A stretch of 6,994 nt of DNA. Origin: JANRLJ01 sp034437895 (GTDB lineage Bacteria > Chloroflexota > Anaerolineae > Aggregatilineales > Phototrophicaceae). The DNA is taken from NCBI GenBank assembly GCA_034437895.1, contig DAOTTO010000270.1, positions 1-6,994 of the forward strand, written 5' to 3'. The position numbers were made by a program, and so were the translations under genes. The notes beneath the pieces are model-generated. The model made no database searches. It worked only from the letters and a program-made list of their open reading frames with translations, and was not told the origin of the DNA. This document shows, in pieces, positions 1 to 6,033 of the stretch (positions are counted from its first letter, which is position 1; every line of letters starts with the position of its first letter).

Positions 1-1505
1 GGATCGCTAAACGGGTCTTCCGCCGTCAGGCCGCCCTGCTGTGAGAGATTGTAAAAAACGTATAAGCCGGGGACAAGCACCATCAGGTCAAGATAGGAAC
101 GCTGCCACCAGGCTTGGGATGCACGGGCAGAACTGCGGCGGTAGCTGTTGACATTTTGCCCGGTAGAGCGCCACGCTAGAAATAAGCCGCTGCTGGCAGC
201 GAGAAAAGCCGTGATCGCGCCATAAATCAGCGCTTGCTGGGTGATCGTCACGACCAGCGGCGGCGTGTTATTGTCAAATTGCAAAAATGAAGCCGTTTTG
301 CCGACCAAGCGCACGACATACGGCGACAGCAGCAGCCCAATGGCAAAAGCCGCACCCGCTAGTAAAATCCACATCAAAAAGTGGATCGTCAGCAGCATTT
401 GGCGGCTCATCCCTCGGCTGCGGAGGACGACATCTTCCCCCTGCTGGCGGCTGACGAGCAATCCCGCCACCAACGACACAAAATACAGCACCAATCCGGC
501 AACGGGCAAAATCACCAAGACAAGCTGCTGCGTTAAGCGGTTGACATCCGCCACAAAGACGCGCAGCCCATCACGCGGCGATAAATCCATCCGAATACCG
601 GGAAGTGCGTTGCCCATCTGCCGTTCACCATCGTCGATGCTCCGCAAAATCGGCGCGGCATCCGATGTGCGAACCGCACTGCCGTCGAATATCGTAAACC
701 ACGCGCTTTCCTCAATCGGATTTTCGATTCCGCCTACGACGCGCCAGAAATCATCGGGCTGCATCAGAAAAACCTGATCGAAGAAACGCGGCGTAAAAAT
801 CCACGCTGGATCATTGACGTTATATGGCGACCACAAGCCCACGACTTGCAGCGTCACCGGATCAGTGCCGGAAGCCAACGCCGTGATCACATCACCCACT
901 TGAACCCCGCTGGTATAAAGCAGCGATTCCGCCACGAGGACGGGGATTGGGTCGGCGGCAGGGGTTTGGGCTTGGGAAACCTCACCCCCCGCCCCCCTCT
1001 CCAAAGGCTGGAGAGGGGGAGAAGATAGCAGTTTTGAAGCGCTGGCAGAAGCAGATGTTTCGGGAGGCCATTCGCCCGCGACGAGGTTCATTTGGTCATA
1101 AGCGCCGCTCATCGTCCCTAAGCTGAACGCGCCGAGTGTCAGCGGTGTGCCGCCTTCTACTGTTAAGCGCAATGTCCAGGGGGCGCTGCGAGCGAAATTC
1201 ACCTGCCGCGCCGTCGGCAAACCTACAACGCCTTTAAAGCCGCTTTCGATAGCGGCTGTGGTACGGTCAACCTCAGCCTGCCCGATGTTGCCTTCCCATG
1301 CGCCCAAATAGCGAAAGCGGAAGGCATAGGGCGGCGCGGTCAGGCGGGAACTGAGCAAATTGGTATTTACTGCGTCCACATACAGCACCAGACTCAGCGC
1401 TAAGGTGGTCGCGGCAGATAAACCCACCAGCGCCCAAAATACCATGACACGGTTGCGCCACAGCCGTTCCAGCGTAAAGTTTAAAACATCAAATGCTTGC
1501 AGCAT
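1..1505 (-). CDS. FtsX-like ABC transporter permease, N-terminal 501 codons (runs off the left edge)
   Basis: The minus strand is open without a stop from an ATG at 1505 to the window edge. An in-frame TAA four codons upstream makes this the first possible start; the ribosome site is weak (AAGATAAG). Hydrophobic segments lie at about residues 21-43, 326-351, 369-396, 425-446 and 471-488. A large polar, presumably extracytoplasmic, domain lies between the first and second. The cluster of segments after residue 326, with LRSRGMSRQ at 361-369 between two of them, resembles the FtsX/MacB permease domain. Such proteins work with a separate ATPase in lipid, lipoprotein or peptide handling rather than classical solute import. 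Many family members have two FtsX domains and about 800-1200 residues, so the rest probably lies to the left. Residues about 160-175 are encoded by a G-rich palindromic repeat and look like an insertion in the outer domain. The substrate cannot be told from the sequence. Confidence 0.8.
   Translation of the reverse strand, partial: MLQAFDVLNFTLERLWRNRVMVFWALVGLSAATTLALSLVLYVDAVNTNLLSSRLTAPPYAFRFRYLGAWEGNIGQAEVDRTTAAIESGFKGVVGLPTARQVNFARSAPWTLRLTVEGGTPLTLGAFSLGTMSGAYDQMNLVAGEWPPETSASASASKLLSSPPLQPLERGAGGEVSQAQTPAADPIPVLVAESLLYTSGVQVGDVITALASGTDPVTLQVVGLWSPYNVNDPAWIFTPRFFDQVFLMQPDDFWRVVGGIENPIEESAWFTIFDGSAVRTSDAAPILRSIDDGERQMGNALPGIRMDLSPRDGLRVFVADVNRLTQQLVLVILPVAGLVLYFVSLVAGLLVSRQQGEDVVLRSRGMSRQMLLTIHFLMWILLAGAAFAIGLLLSPYVVRLVGKTASFLQFDNNTPPLVVTITQQALIYGAITAFLAASSGLFLAWRSTGQNVNSYRRSSARASQAWWQRSYLDLMVLVPGLYVFYNLSQQGGLTAEDPFSD
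981..1024. repeat. G-rich palindromic repeat inserted in frame in the permease gene
   Basis: A perfect 11-bp stem (CCCCCTCTCCA at 993-1003 with TGGAGAGGGGG at 1009-1019, loop 1004-1008) is preceded by CCTCACCCCCCG. The same layout occurs on the opposite strand in the intergenic element at about 4719-4761, which reads CCTCATCCCCCG followed by GGAGAAGGGGAGAA. Here it is translated on the minus strand as roughly SSPPLQPLERGAGGE without breaking the frame. It lies in a low-complexity Ser/Ala/Pro-rich stretch between two normal-looking parts of the permease. Short G-rich palindromes like this are common dispersed repeats in Chloroflexota and cyanobacteria; that family placement is from memory. Confidence 0.7.
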
Positions 1506-1587
1506 GGGCTTATCTTACGATCTTGATTGGTCAGTGTGGATCAGGTTCTCACCGTGATTGATTGGATTGTTCGTTAAGTTATTCACA

Positions 1588-1616
1588 AAACTAGCGCTAT
1601 CGCCTAACCCTGTCAA
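1588..1616 (-). promoter_or_regulatory. Candidate sigma-70-type promoter for the permease gene
   Basis: On the minus strand a perfect TTGACA (1611-1616) is followed after 17 bp by TAGTTT (1588-1593), which matches the -10 consensus at only three of six positions. The predicted start of transcription would leave a 5' leader of about 75 nt before the ATG at 1505. The -35 is good and the -10 poor, so this is tentative. If real, the permease gene can be transcribed independently of the solute-binding gene upstream. Confidence 0.35.
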
Positions 1617-1676
1617 TAAACAAGTTGTTGAGATGCCAAAACTATAGGCAAACTCTAAACTAAAATGGCCTCAGTA

Positions 1677-1698
1677 GGGACATGGCGCACCATGCCCC
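1677..1698 (-). terminator. Strong hairpin just after the solute-binding gene; possible terminator or dispersed palindrome
   Basis: GGGACATGG (1677-1685) and CCATGCCCC (1690-1698) form a 9-bp stem with a 4-base loop. In the minus-strand transcript the one mismatch becomes a G-U pair. It starts about 20 nt after the stop of the solute-binding gene. No T-run follows directly; CCATTTTAG comes only about 10 nt later. It is therefore not a textbook intrinsic terminator and could instead protect the 3' end of the mRNA. Its form, GTAGGGACATGG...CCATGCCCC, also resembles dispersed palindromes seen in Chloroflexota. Confidence 0.45.
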
Positions 1699-1717
1699 CT
1701 CCATATAATCGGCGGCT

Positions 1718-4381
1718 TTACTGCACAGGCGAGAATATTTCTGCCAAACTCGAATCGACGGCAATCCCGCAATCGGCGAACTCTTGAAAGTAAGCAACTT
1801 GTTCTTCTGCTGGCGCACTCGCAGGCGGCGGAGGCAGGGTGATATTGCTGGTGCATTCCCGGAAGGCCGCGATATTCGATTCAGCGAGGGCTAAATCCGC
1901 TGCGAGGTCGCCCTCACGCAGCACATAATTATCATAGGCACGGTTGATCCAAATCTGCTCGATGAAATCCCCAGAGCCGCCTAATGATTCAAACGGGCTC
2001 GGCACGATGATGACATCCGGCGCGGAGATTAACTCACCAAACGCACTGTAGAAATCAAGCAGGACGTTATCCGGTGTGGCAAAGGTCGCCGTCACTGCCG
2101 GATCGCTCAATAATGAACGACGGGCAGGCATAGCGTTGAATAAATCAGCCCGCCGAGAGACCGCGCTCAAAAAGCGATAGCAGGCATCCGCCACGAGCGA
2201 CGACGCATTAATGTAACCAGCGCCGATGCTGTAGGAAGCAGGTGTATATTGGCTGCCGCGCGGATAAGTCGTCAGCGCATAATCAAACGGGGTATCGCCG
2301 GAAGTTGTCAGTGCTTCAACGCGGAAGCTCAACGCGCCCAGGGTTTCTGCCACAATCGCGTCTGCTTCTGGGCCGCCGCCAGTGCCGCCACCAAAAAAGA
2401 CAGTGCCACCGGAGCCTGCTAATTCTTGATAAGTAATCAGCCCATTTTTCGCCAGATCAAGTACCTGTTCCAGCGCTGCAATGGTTGCGGGATCGGTCAG
2501 ATTATAGGTAGGCGGGGTTGTGCTGTTATCAATCGGCAGACCGCCAAAGGCCGCTACTAACATCATCAGGTAACTTGTACCGAAGCCATCGGCTTTGAAG
2601 GGGCGATAATCGGCATTGTCTCTGTTCGCGTCTTTGAGTGTTTGCAGCGCGTCGATGAATTGGTCAATCGTCCAGCCCGCTTCCGGCAGGGGCAAGCCAT
2701 TTTCTGCAAAAACGGTTTTGTTATACCACAGCACCTGCAGTTGGAGCATAATCGGGAAGCCATAGGTGCGTCCGTCGCGTTGAAGTTGGCTGAGGGTGTT
2801 GCCAAACACATCATTTGGATCGAAAGATGGGTCGGCATCCATAAAGGGATCAAGACTCAGCAGCTTGCTCAGATCGGCAGTCGGCACTTGATTGCTCGTT
2901 AAGGTATAGCAGTCCAAATCATCAAAATCCCCGCCGCCGAAACCCGTCGTAAATTCAATATTGCCCACTTGGGGATCGTTAGCAATGTAATCTGCGATAA
3001 ACGCATCCCACGCATCCCGATTCGGCAGCGGCGAAATAAAGCTGCTCACCCCAAACTGGATTCCGATCTCATTCGCTTGCAAGACGGGGGTTGGCACGGG
3101 TGTGATGACGGCAATCACCTCGGTCTCACGGCGATTCGCAGCCGTTTCCAGCGCGGCAATCGCATCTGTTTCGGCCTTTTGCAGAGCCGCCATCACATCG
3201 CCGTCATTTTGTTGCAAATCATTCATGGCAACATCCAGCCAACTGCCAAAACGTAGATCGGCGTAGGGGATACTCGACTCTAAGGCAGTCTCAATGAGGG
3301 TTTCTAATTCGGGGGTAAGGTCTGGCTGGAAGAAAATCTGATCGTCCAGCTCAACCCCGAGCAAGCTGCGCCGCGCAGGGCTGTCGCCAAAGAAGCGTCC
3401 AGAGACTTCTGGGTTAGCGGTCAGAAATTTCACCAATTCGTAAGCCAGTTCGGGCTGCTGTGTCCCGCCGCTAATGGCGAAAGCATCTACATCAACGCCA
3501 GCCGTTCCGCCGGGGAGCAGCGATGCTTGCCAGCGGAAACCTTCCTGCTCAGGATTCGTCAGACGGTAAGTCCGATCAATCGTTAGCGGGACATCTTGTG
3601 AAGAGCCACCGCCGTTAATAATGCCTTCTTCTTCCAGTGCCAGCCATTCGGTAAGGATTGCTTCTAGTTCGGGTGTGGCAAAACGCGGCAGATTGGGGAT
3701 GGTTGAGTCGTCATACAATGGCTTTCCCAACAGCGCTTGGAATAACAGCGTCCGATTAAAGATTTGTGCGCCGGGAACTGCAACTGACCCGTCAGCGTTA
3801 TACGTCGTTAGTTGACGGGCGGCATTCGCAAAATCTGTCAGCGTCCAGGCTTCATTGGGATAATTCAATCCGGCATTGTCAAAAGCGACTGCGTTATAGG
3901 TCACTAAATTAACCGAAGCCGAAATCGGCAGCGCCCAAATGCCATTGTCCCAACGGTAGCTGTTTAAGGCCGCCGGGATAAAATCTTCTAGGTTAATTGT
4001 CGGGTCGCTCTCCACGAGGGGGCGCAGATCAAGAAAATATCCGGCGCGGGCGGCTTCTGCCGTCAGGTTATAATTGCTGACGAGCAGCACATCGGCGCTG
4101 GTCGCATACGCCTCTGCGCCATCTAAACTTTCTTCAACGCCATACGCGGCAGGCGAATAAAAACTCTCCTGATCTTGTGGCACGATGACGACTTTCACGC
4201 CGGGATGATCTATTGTAAATGAATTGAACAATTCTTCATCAAAAACATCATTCATCCATTCCGGGACGACCAGCGTGAGGATCACTTCATCTTGCCCAAG
4301 CAGTGGTGACATTACCCCGGCTGTGAGTGCTAACAGAAGCACAATCATCATCGGGAGCAGGCGTTTTCGGAAATAAGACAT
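1718..4381 (-). CDS. Secreted tandem extracellular solute-binding protein (two family-1-type modules)
   Basis: The 887-residue product starts MSYFRKRLLP, chosen because GGAAGGG lies 6 nt upstream. Residues 1 to about 30 form a Sec signal peptide (basic RKR, then a hydrophobic core) with no lipobox cysteine, so it is probably secreted rather than a lipoprotein. Two modules of about 390-410 residues follow, roughly 33-423 and 437-845, joined by the linker TPVPTP (427-432). They share features in the same order: a [A/F]PI strand then an aromatic-Asn pair (TYN / WYN), an N-A-G or E-N-G-L-P helix start, WT[L/I]..F, the motif PARRSLL (335-341 and 752-758), and an ending with G-D-x3-A-x4-AE. This is the layout of MalE-like ABC sugar-binding proteins, duplicated; usual members have 400-450 residues and one module. 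All four cysteines (about 491, 734, 843, 871) lie in module 2 and the C-terminal tail. No MalF/MalG-type permease is visible; the next gene on the strand is an FtsX-like permease. The ligand is unknown. Confidence 0.88.
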   Translation of the reverse strand: MSYFRKRLLPMMIVLLLALTAGVMSPLLGQDEVILTLVVPEWMNDVFDEELFNSFTIDHPGVKVVIVPQDQESFYSPAAYGVEESLDGAEAYATSADVLLVSNYNLTAEAARAGYFLDLRPLVESDPTINLEDFIPAALNSYRWDNGIWALPISASVNLVTYNAVAFDNAGLNYPNEAWTLTDFANAARQLTTYNADGSVAVPGAQIFNRTLLFQALLGKPLYDDSTIPNLPRFATPELEAILTEWLALEEEGIINGGGSSQDVPLTIDRTYRLTNPEQEGFRWQASLLPGGTAGVDVDAFAISGGTQQPELAYELVKFLTANPEVSGRFFGDSPARRSLLGVELDDQIFFQPDLTPELETLIETALESSIPYADLRFGSWLDVAMNDLQQNDGDVMAALQKAETDAIAALETAANRRETEVIAVITPVPTPVLQANEIGIQFGVSSFISPLPNRDAWDAFIADYIANDPQVGNIEFTTGFGGGDFDDLDCYTLTSNQVPTADLSKLLSLDPFMDADPSFDPNDVFGNTLSQLQRDGRTYGFPIMLQLQVLWYNKTVFAENGLPLPEAGWTIDQFIDALQTLKDANRDNADYRPFKADGFGTSYLMMLVAAFGGLPIDNSTTPPTYNLTDPATIAALEQVLDLAKNGLITYQELAGSGGTVFFGGGTGGGPEADAIVAETLGALSFRVEALTTSGDTPFDYALTTYPRGSQYTPASYSIGAGYINASSLVADACYRFLSAVSRRADLFNAMPARRSLLSDPAVTATFATPDNVLLDFYSAFGELISAPDVIIVPSPFESLGGSGDFIEQIWINRAYDNYVLREGDLAADLALAESNIAAFRECTSNITLPPPPASAPAEEQVAYFQEFADCGIAVDSSLAEIFSPVQ

Positions 4382-4387
4382 TGTTTT

Positions 4388-4394
4388 CCCTTCC
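4388..4394 (-). promoter_or_regulatory. Ribosome binding site that fixes the start of the solute-binding gene
   Basis: GGAAGGG on the minus strand ends 6 nt before the ATG at 4381-4379. The frame stays open to another ATG at 4477, but that would put 32 mostly polar residues (MSPFSSPPLM...) before the signal peptide and has no comparable site. The inner start gives a normal Sec signal peptide. Confidence 0.75.
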
Positions 4395-4424
4395 TTTTTT
4401 TGCTGATTAGGAAATGCGCCAAAA

Positions 4425-4441
4425 CGTGAATTGAAGTCACG
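4425..4441. promoter_or_regulatory. 17-bp near-palindrome, possible operator upstream of the solute-binding gene
   Basis: CGTGAATTGAAGTCACG has dyad symmetry about its central base with seven of eight pairs matching. It lies about 44 bp upstream of the start of the solute-binding gene. Size and position fit a binding site for a dimeric repressor of the LacI or GntR type, which often control such genes. No regulator gene is in the window and no clear promoter was found next to it, so the role is inferred. Confidence 0.3.
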
Positions 4442-4650
4442 CATTGGCATAAGTGGCGGCGAAGAGAACGGCGACACTGCGATTTAAACATACGCATTTC
4501 TTCTCGTCCAGTTACGATCTCTCAACCTCTAACCACCGCACTATGGGTAAAGTCGTTTTTGGGGAAGGGTTGTTACAAGGAAAAGGCGATTGTGCAGAGG
4601 TTTTAACAATGGCATATTTAACCTGAGTTTCGGATAGTGTTTTCATTCTA

Positions 4651-4694
4651 TCCCCACCCCTAAATCCCCTCCCCACTTCGTAGAGAGGGGACTT
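4651..4694. repeat. G-rich palindrome, left copy inside the MITE-like element
   Basis: TCCCCACCCCTAAA precedes a stem of CCCCTC (4666-4671) and GAGGGG (4685-4690). Outer pairs around it (4662-4665 with 4691-4694) carry one mismatch. It is an imperfect relative of the repeat at 981-1024 and lies in the same orientation, C-rich part first on the plus strand. Confidence 0.6.
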
Positions 4695-4718
4695 AAAGAA
4701 CTATTGTGAACCGTTTTT

Positions 4719-4761
4719 CTCCCCTTCTCCATTGCATGTCGAAGGGGTCGGGGGATGAGGA
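4719..4761. repeat. G-rich palindrome, right copy inside the MITE-like element, inverted
   Basis: A perfect 7-bp stem, CCCCTTC (4721-4727) and GAAGGGG (4741-4747), is followed by TCGGGGGATGAGG. Read on the minus strand (CCTCATCCCCCGACCCC...GGAGAAGGGGAGAA) it lines up closely with the copy in the permease gene. It is opposite in orientation to the left copy, so the two arms together make a larger inverted repeat. Confidence 0.65.
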
Positions 4762-4837
4762 CATCATAAAAGTTAATCAAAGTGCGCTATCCAAAACTGA
4801 GGTTATTTAAGTTCATCGGCGGGGGATTTCCATAACC

Positions 4838-4843
4838 TAAAAT
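4838..4843 (+). promoter_or_regulatory. Weak candidate -10 box for the carbon-nitrogen hydrolase gene
   Basis: TAAAAT matches the -10 consensus at five of six positions, 38 bp before the start codon. No acceptable -35 is seen 16-18 bp upstream, where the sequence is G-rich. It lies just outside the MITE-like element, so the insertion would have displaced whatever lay further upstream. Confidence 0.2.
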
Positions 4844-4881
4844 GGAAAAACGATCAAGTCTATATCGGAGAAGCCTAAATC

Positions 4882-5721
4882 ATGATGAAGTCGATCCGTG
4901 TTGGAATGGGACAAATTCTGATCGAAGCGGGGCAGCCACAGGCCAACTTAAAACGTGCAGTTGAGATGATTGCAAAAGCGGCGGATGCCGGGTGTGATCT
5001 GATCGTTTTGCCGGAATGTTTGGACATTGGCTGGACGGACACCCGTGCGCGAGCGCTGGCGCAGCCGATTCCCGGCCCACATGTCGAAATATTGGCTCAA
5101 GCGGCGCGTGACTATCAGATTCATGTAGCGGCAGGTTTGGTGGAACGGGCGGACTCTAAACTCTATAACGCGGCGGTCTTGCTCGATTCTGAAGGGCAGA
5201 TTTGCTTACTGCATCGCAAAATCAACGAACTCGATATTGCGGCGGATTTATATGCAATCGGAGATCGTTTGGGTGTTGCCCATACCAAACTCGGCGCGAT
5301 TGGGCTGGATATTTGCGCCGATAATGTCCCTAACTCGCTGGCGATTGGGCATGTTTTGGCGCGGATGGGGGCGCAGATTATCGTCGCGCCGTCGGCATGG
5401 GCTGTCCCGCCAGATCACGATCAAACGCAAGACCCGTATGGGGCGTTGTGGCGCGAGTCTTATCAGCAGTTAAGCCGCCTATATGACCTGCCCGTTGTCG
5501 GCATGAGCGGTGTGGGTTGGTTGGAGGAGGGTGCGTGGAAAGGCTGGAAGGTCATCGGTTGTTCGCTGGCGGTGAACGCCGATGCCACTGTCGCCGCGCA
5601 AGCCCCCTACGGTGTCGATGCAGAAAATCTGACGATTGTCGAACTGACCCTGCGTCAGCCGACTGTGCTTGGTACAGCTTTAACCGACGAACTTCGCAGC
5701 CGGGGTTATGACGGAATCTAA
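4882..5721 (+). CDS. Carbon-nitrogen hydrolase (nitrilase superfamily)
   Basis: The 279-residue product has the nitrilase-fold catalytic triad in the expected order and context: Glu45 in IVLPEC, Lys113 in HRKINE, and Cys145 in GLDICADN. Glu116 may be the additional conserved glutamate. The length fits stand-alone members, which hydrolyse amides, carbamoyl compounds or nitriles through a thioester on the cysteine. There is no signal peptide, so it should be cytoplasmic. GGAGAAG (4867-4873) lies 8 nt before the first of two adjacent ATG codons, which favours the first. The sequence does not allow a choice among N-carbamoyl-amino-acid hydrolase, omega-amidase and aliphatic amidase. The DUF4037-like remnant begins 18 nt after the stop and may once have been co-transcribed. 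It is divergent from the solute-binding gene, with the MITE-like element between them. Confidence 0.88.
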   Translation: MMKSIRVGMGQILIEAGQPQANLKRAVEMIAKAADAGCDLIVLPECLDIGWTDTRARALAQPIPGPHVEILAQAARDYQIHVAAGLVERADSKLYNAAVLLDSEGQICLLHRKINELDIAADLYAIGDRLGVAHTKLGAIGLDICADNVPNSLAIGHVLARMGAQIIVAPSAWAVPPDHDQTQDPYGALWRESYQQLSRLYDLPVVGMSGVGWLEEGAWKGWKVIGCSLAVNADATVAAQAPYGVDAENLTIVELTLRQPTVLGTALTDELRSRGYDGI

Positions 5722-5739
5722 TTTGTTGAGGTGGCGTGT

Positions 5740-5884
5740 ATGGCTGATTTTATCCCTGGCCTGAAGTTAGGCGAGCTGTTTTTTCATGAGGCCGTAAAAC
5801 CACTTTTCCCACGTCGGCGCAGTGGAACAGTTCAACACCAGCACCAACTTTTTGAACGATATTAGGATGACCCGTCGCGCATGA
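5740..5884 (+). pseudogene. Internally deleted remnant of a DUF4037-type (nucleotidyltransferase-like) gene
   Basis: After a good ribosome site (GAGGTGG, 6 nt spacing) an ATG at 5740 opens a frame of only 41 codons, ending at TAG 5863-5865. Its first part, MADFIPGLKLGELFFHEAVK, resembles the start of Chloroflexota DUF4037 proteins (FIPGL-x-LSELFYxEAVRP), which are normally about 300 residues or more. After residue 24 the likeness stops. From about 5813 the +1 frame reads VGAVEQFNTSTNFLNDIRM to TGA at 5882-5884, which recalls the GSVDQFVDSTDVL-like C-terminal end of the same family. The simplest reading is a large deletion that joined the two ends out of frame near 5808-5815. The N-terminal match is fairly convincing; the C-terminal match is from memory and weaker. 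A real 41-residue small protein is the alternative. Confidence 0.5.
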
Positions 5885-5940
5885 ATTCTATACTTTTCCA
5901 CTTGAATGCTGGAAAGTGTGTTCTGTTTTTTCGCAATTTG

Positions 5941-5949
5941 TGATATAAT
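5941..5949 (+). promoter_or_regulatory. Extended -10 promoter of ssb
   Basis: TGATATAAT is a perfect extended -10 (TG, one base, TATAAT at 5944-5949). The region 16-18 bp upstream (TTCTGTTTTT) is a poor -35, which extended -10 promoters tolerate. Transcription would start near 5956 and give a leader of about 78 nt before the ssb start codon. Confidence 0.65.
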
Positions 5950-6033
5950 ATAGTATACACAGTTTCAAGGGTAACTCCCGGAAAACTGAGCCTATCGATT
6001 GTTCAAGCCTAAAAATAGAGGAGTTACATTATT

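Larger units (their letters stand above)
4621..4803. mobile_element. MITE-like element with terminal inverted repeats and flanking direct repeat
   Basis: The left end ACCTGAGTTTCGGATAG (4621-4637) and the reverse complement of the right end, ACCTCAGTTTTGGATAG (4787-4803), match at 15 of 17 positions. Immediately outside, TATTTA occurs at 4615-4620 and again at 4804-4809, as expected of a target-site duplication; a following A extends both copies to 7 bp. The 183-bp interior has no coding potential. It contains two G-rich palindromes in opposite orientation, centred near 4678 and 4734. Size, inverted ends, direct flanks and lack of genes are the signs of a miniature inverted-repeat transposable element moved by a transposase encoded elsewhere. 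The parent family is not recognised. It lies between two divergent genes and could affect transcription of either. Confidence 0.72.

Noticed and set aside
241..777. 178-codon open frame on the plus strand
   Set aside because: It lies wholly opposite the permease gene, whose frame is open throughout and has coherent membrane segments; the plus-strand product is Ser/Thr/Arg-rich with no recognisable domain.
2566..3256. Several 86-95 codon frames on both strands inside the solute-binding gene
   Set aside because: They overlap a long frame with clear domain structure and have unlikely composition; they are shadows.
4382..4477. Upstream extension of the solute-binding protein by 32 residues
   Set aside because: The inner ATG has a strong ribosome site and begins a normal signal peptide; the extension would bury it behind polar residues.
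4650..4765. CRISPR-like or tandem repeat array
   Set aside because: There are only two units, in opposite orientation and imperfect, with no regular spacers; they fit a palindromic repeat pair inside a MITE-like element.
5237..5711. Overlapping short frames within the carbon-nitrogen hydrolase gene
   Set aside because: The hydrolase frame carries the complete catalytic triad; the others are rich in Arg and Trp and resemble nothing.
5895..5915. TTTCCA...TGGAAA inverted repeat followed by a T-run, as a terminator for the upstream genes
   Set aside because: The 6-bp stem is AT-rich with a 9-base loop and the T-run begins several bases later; too weak to call.
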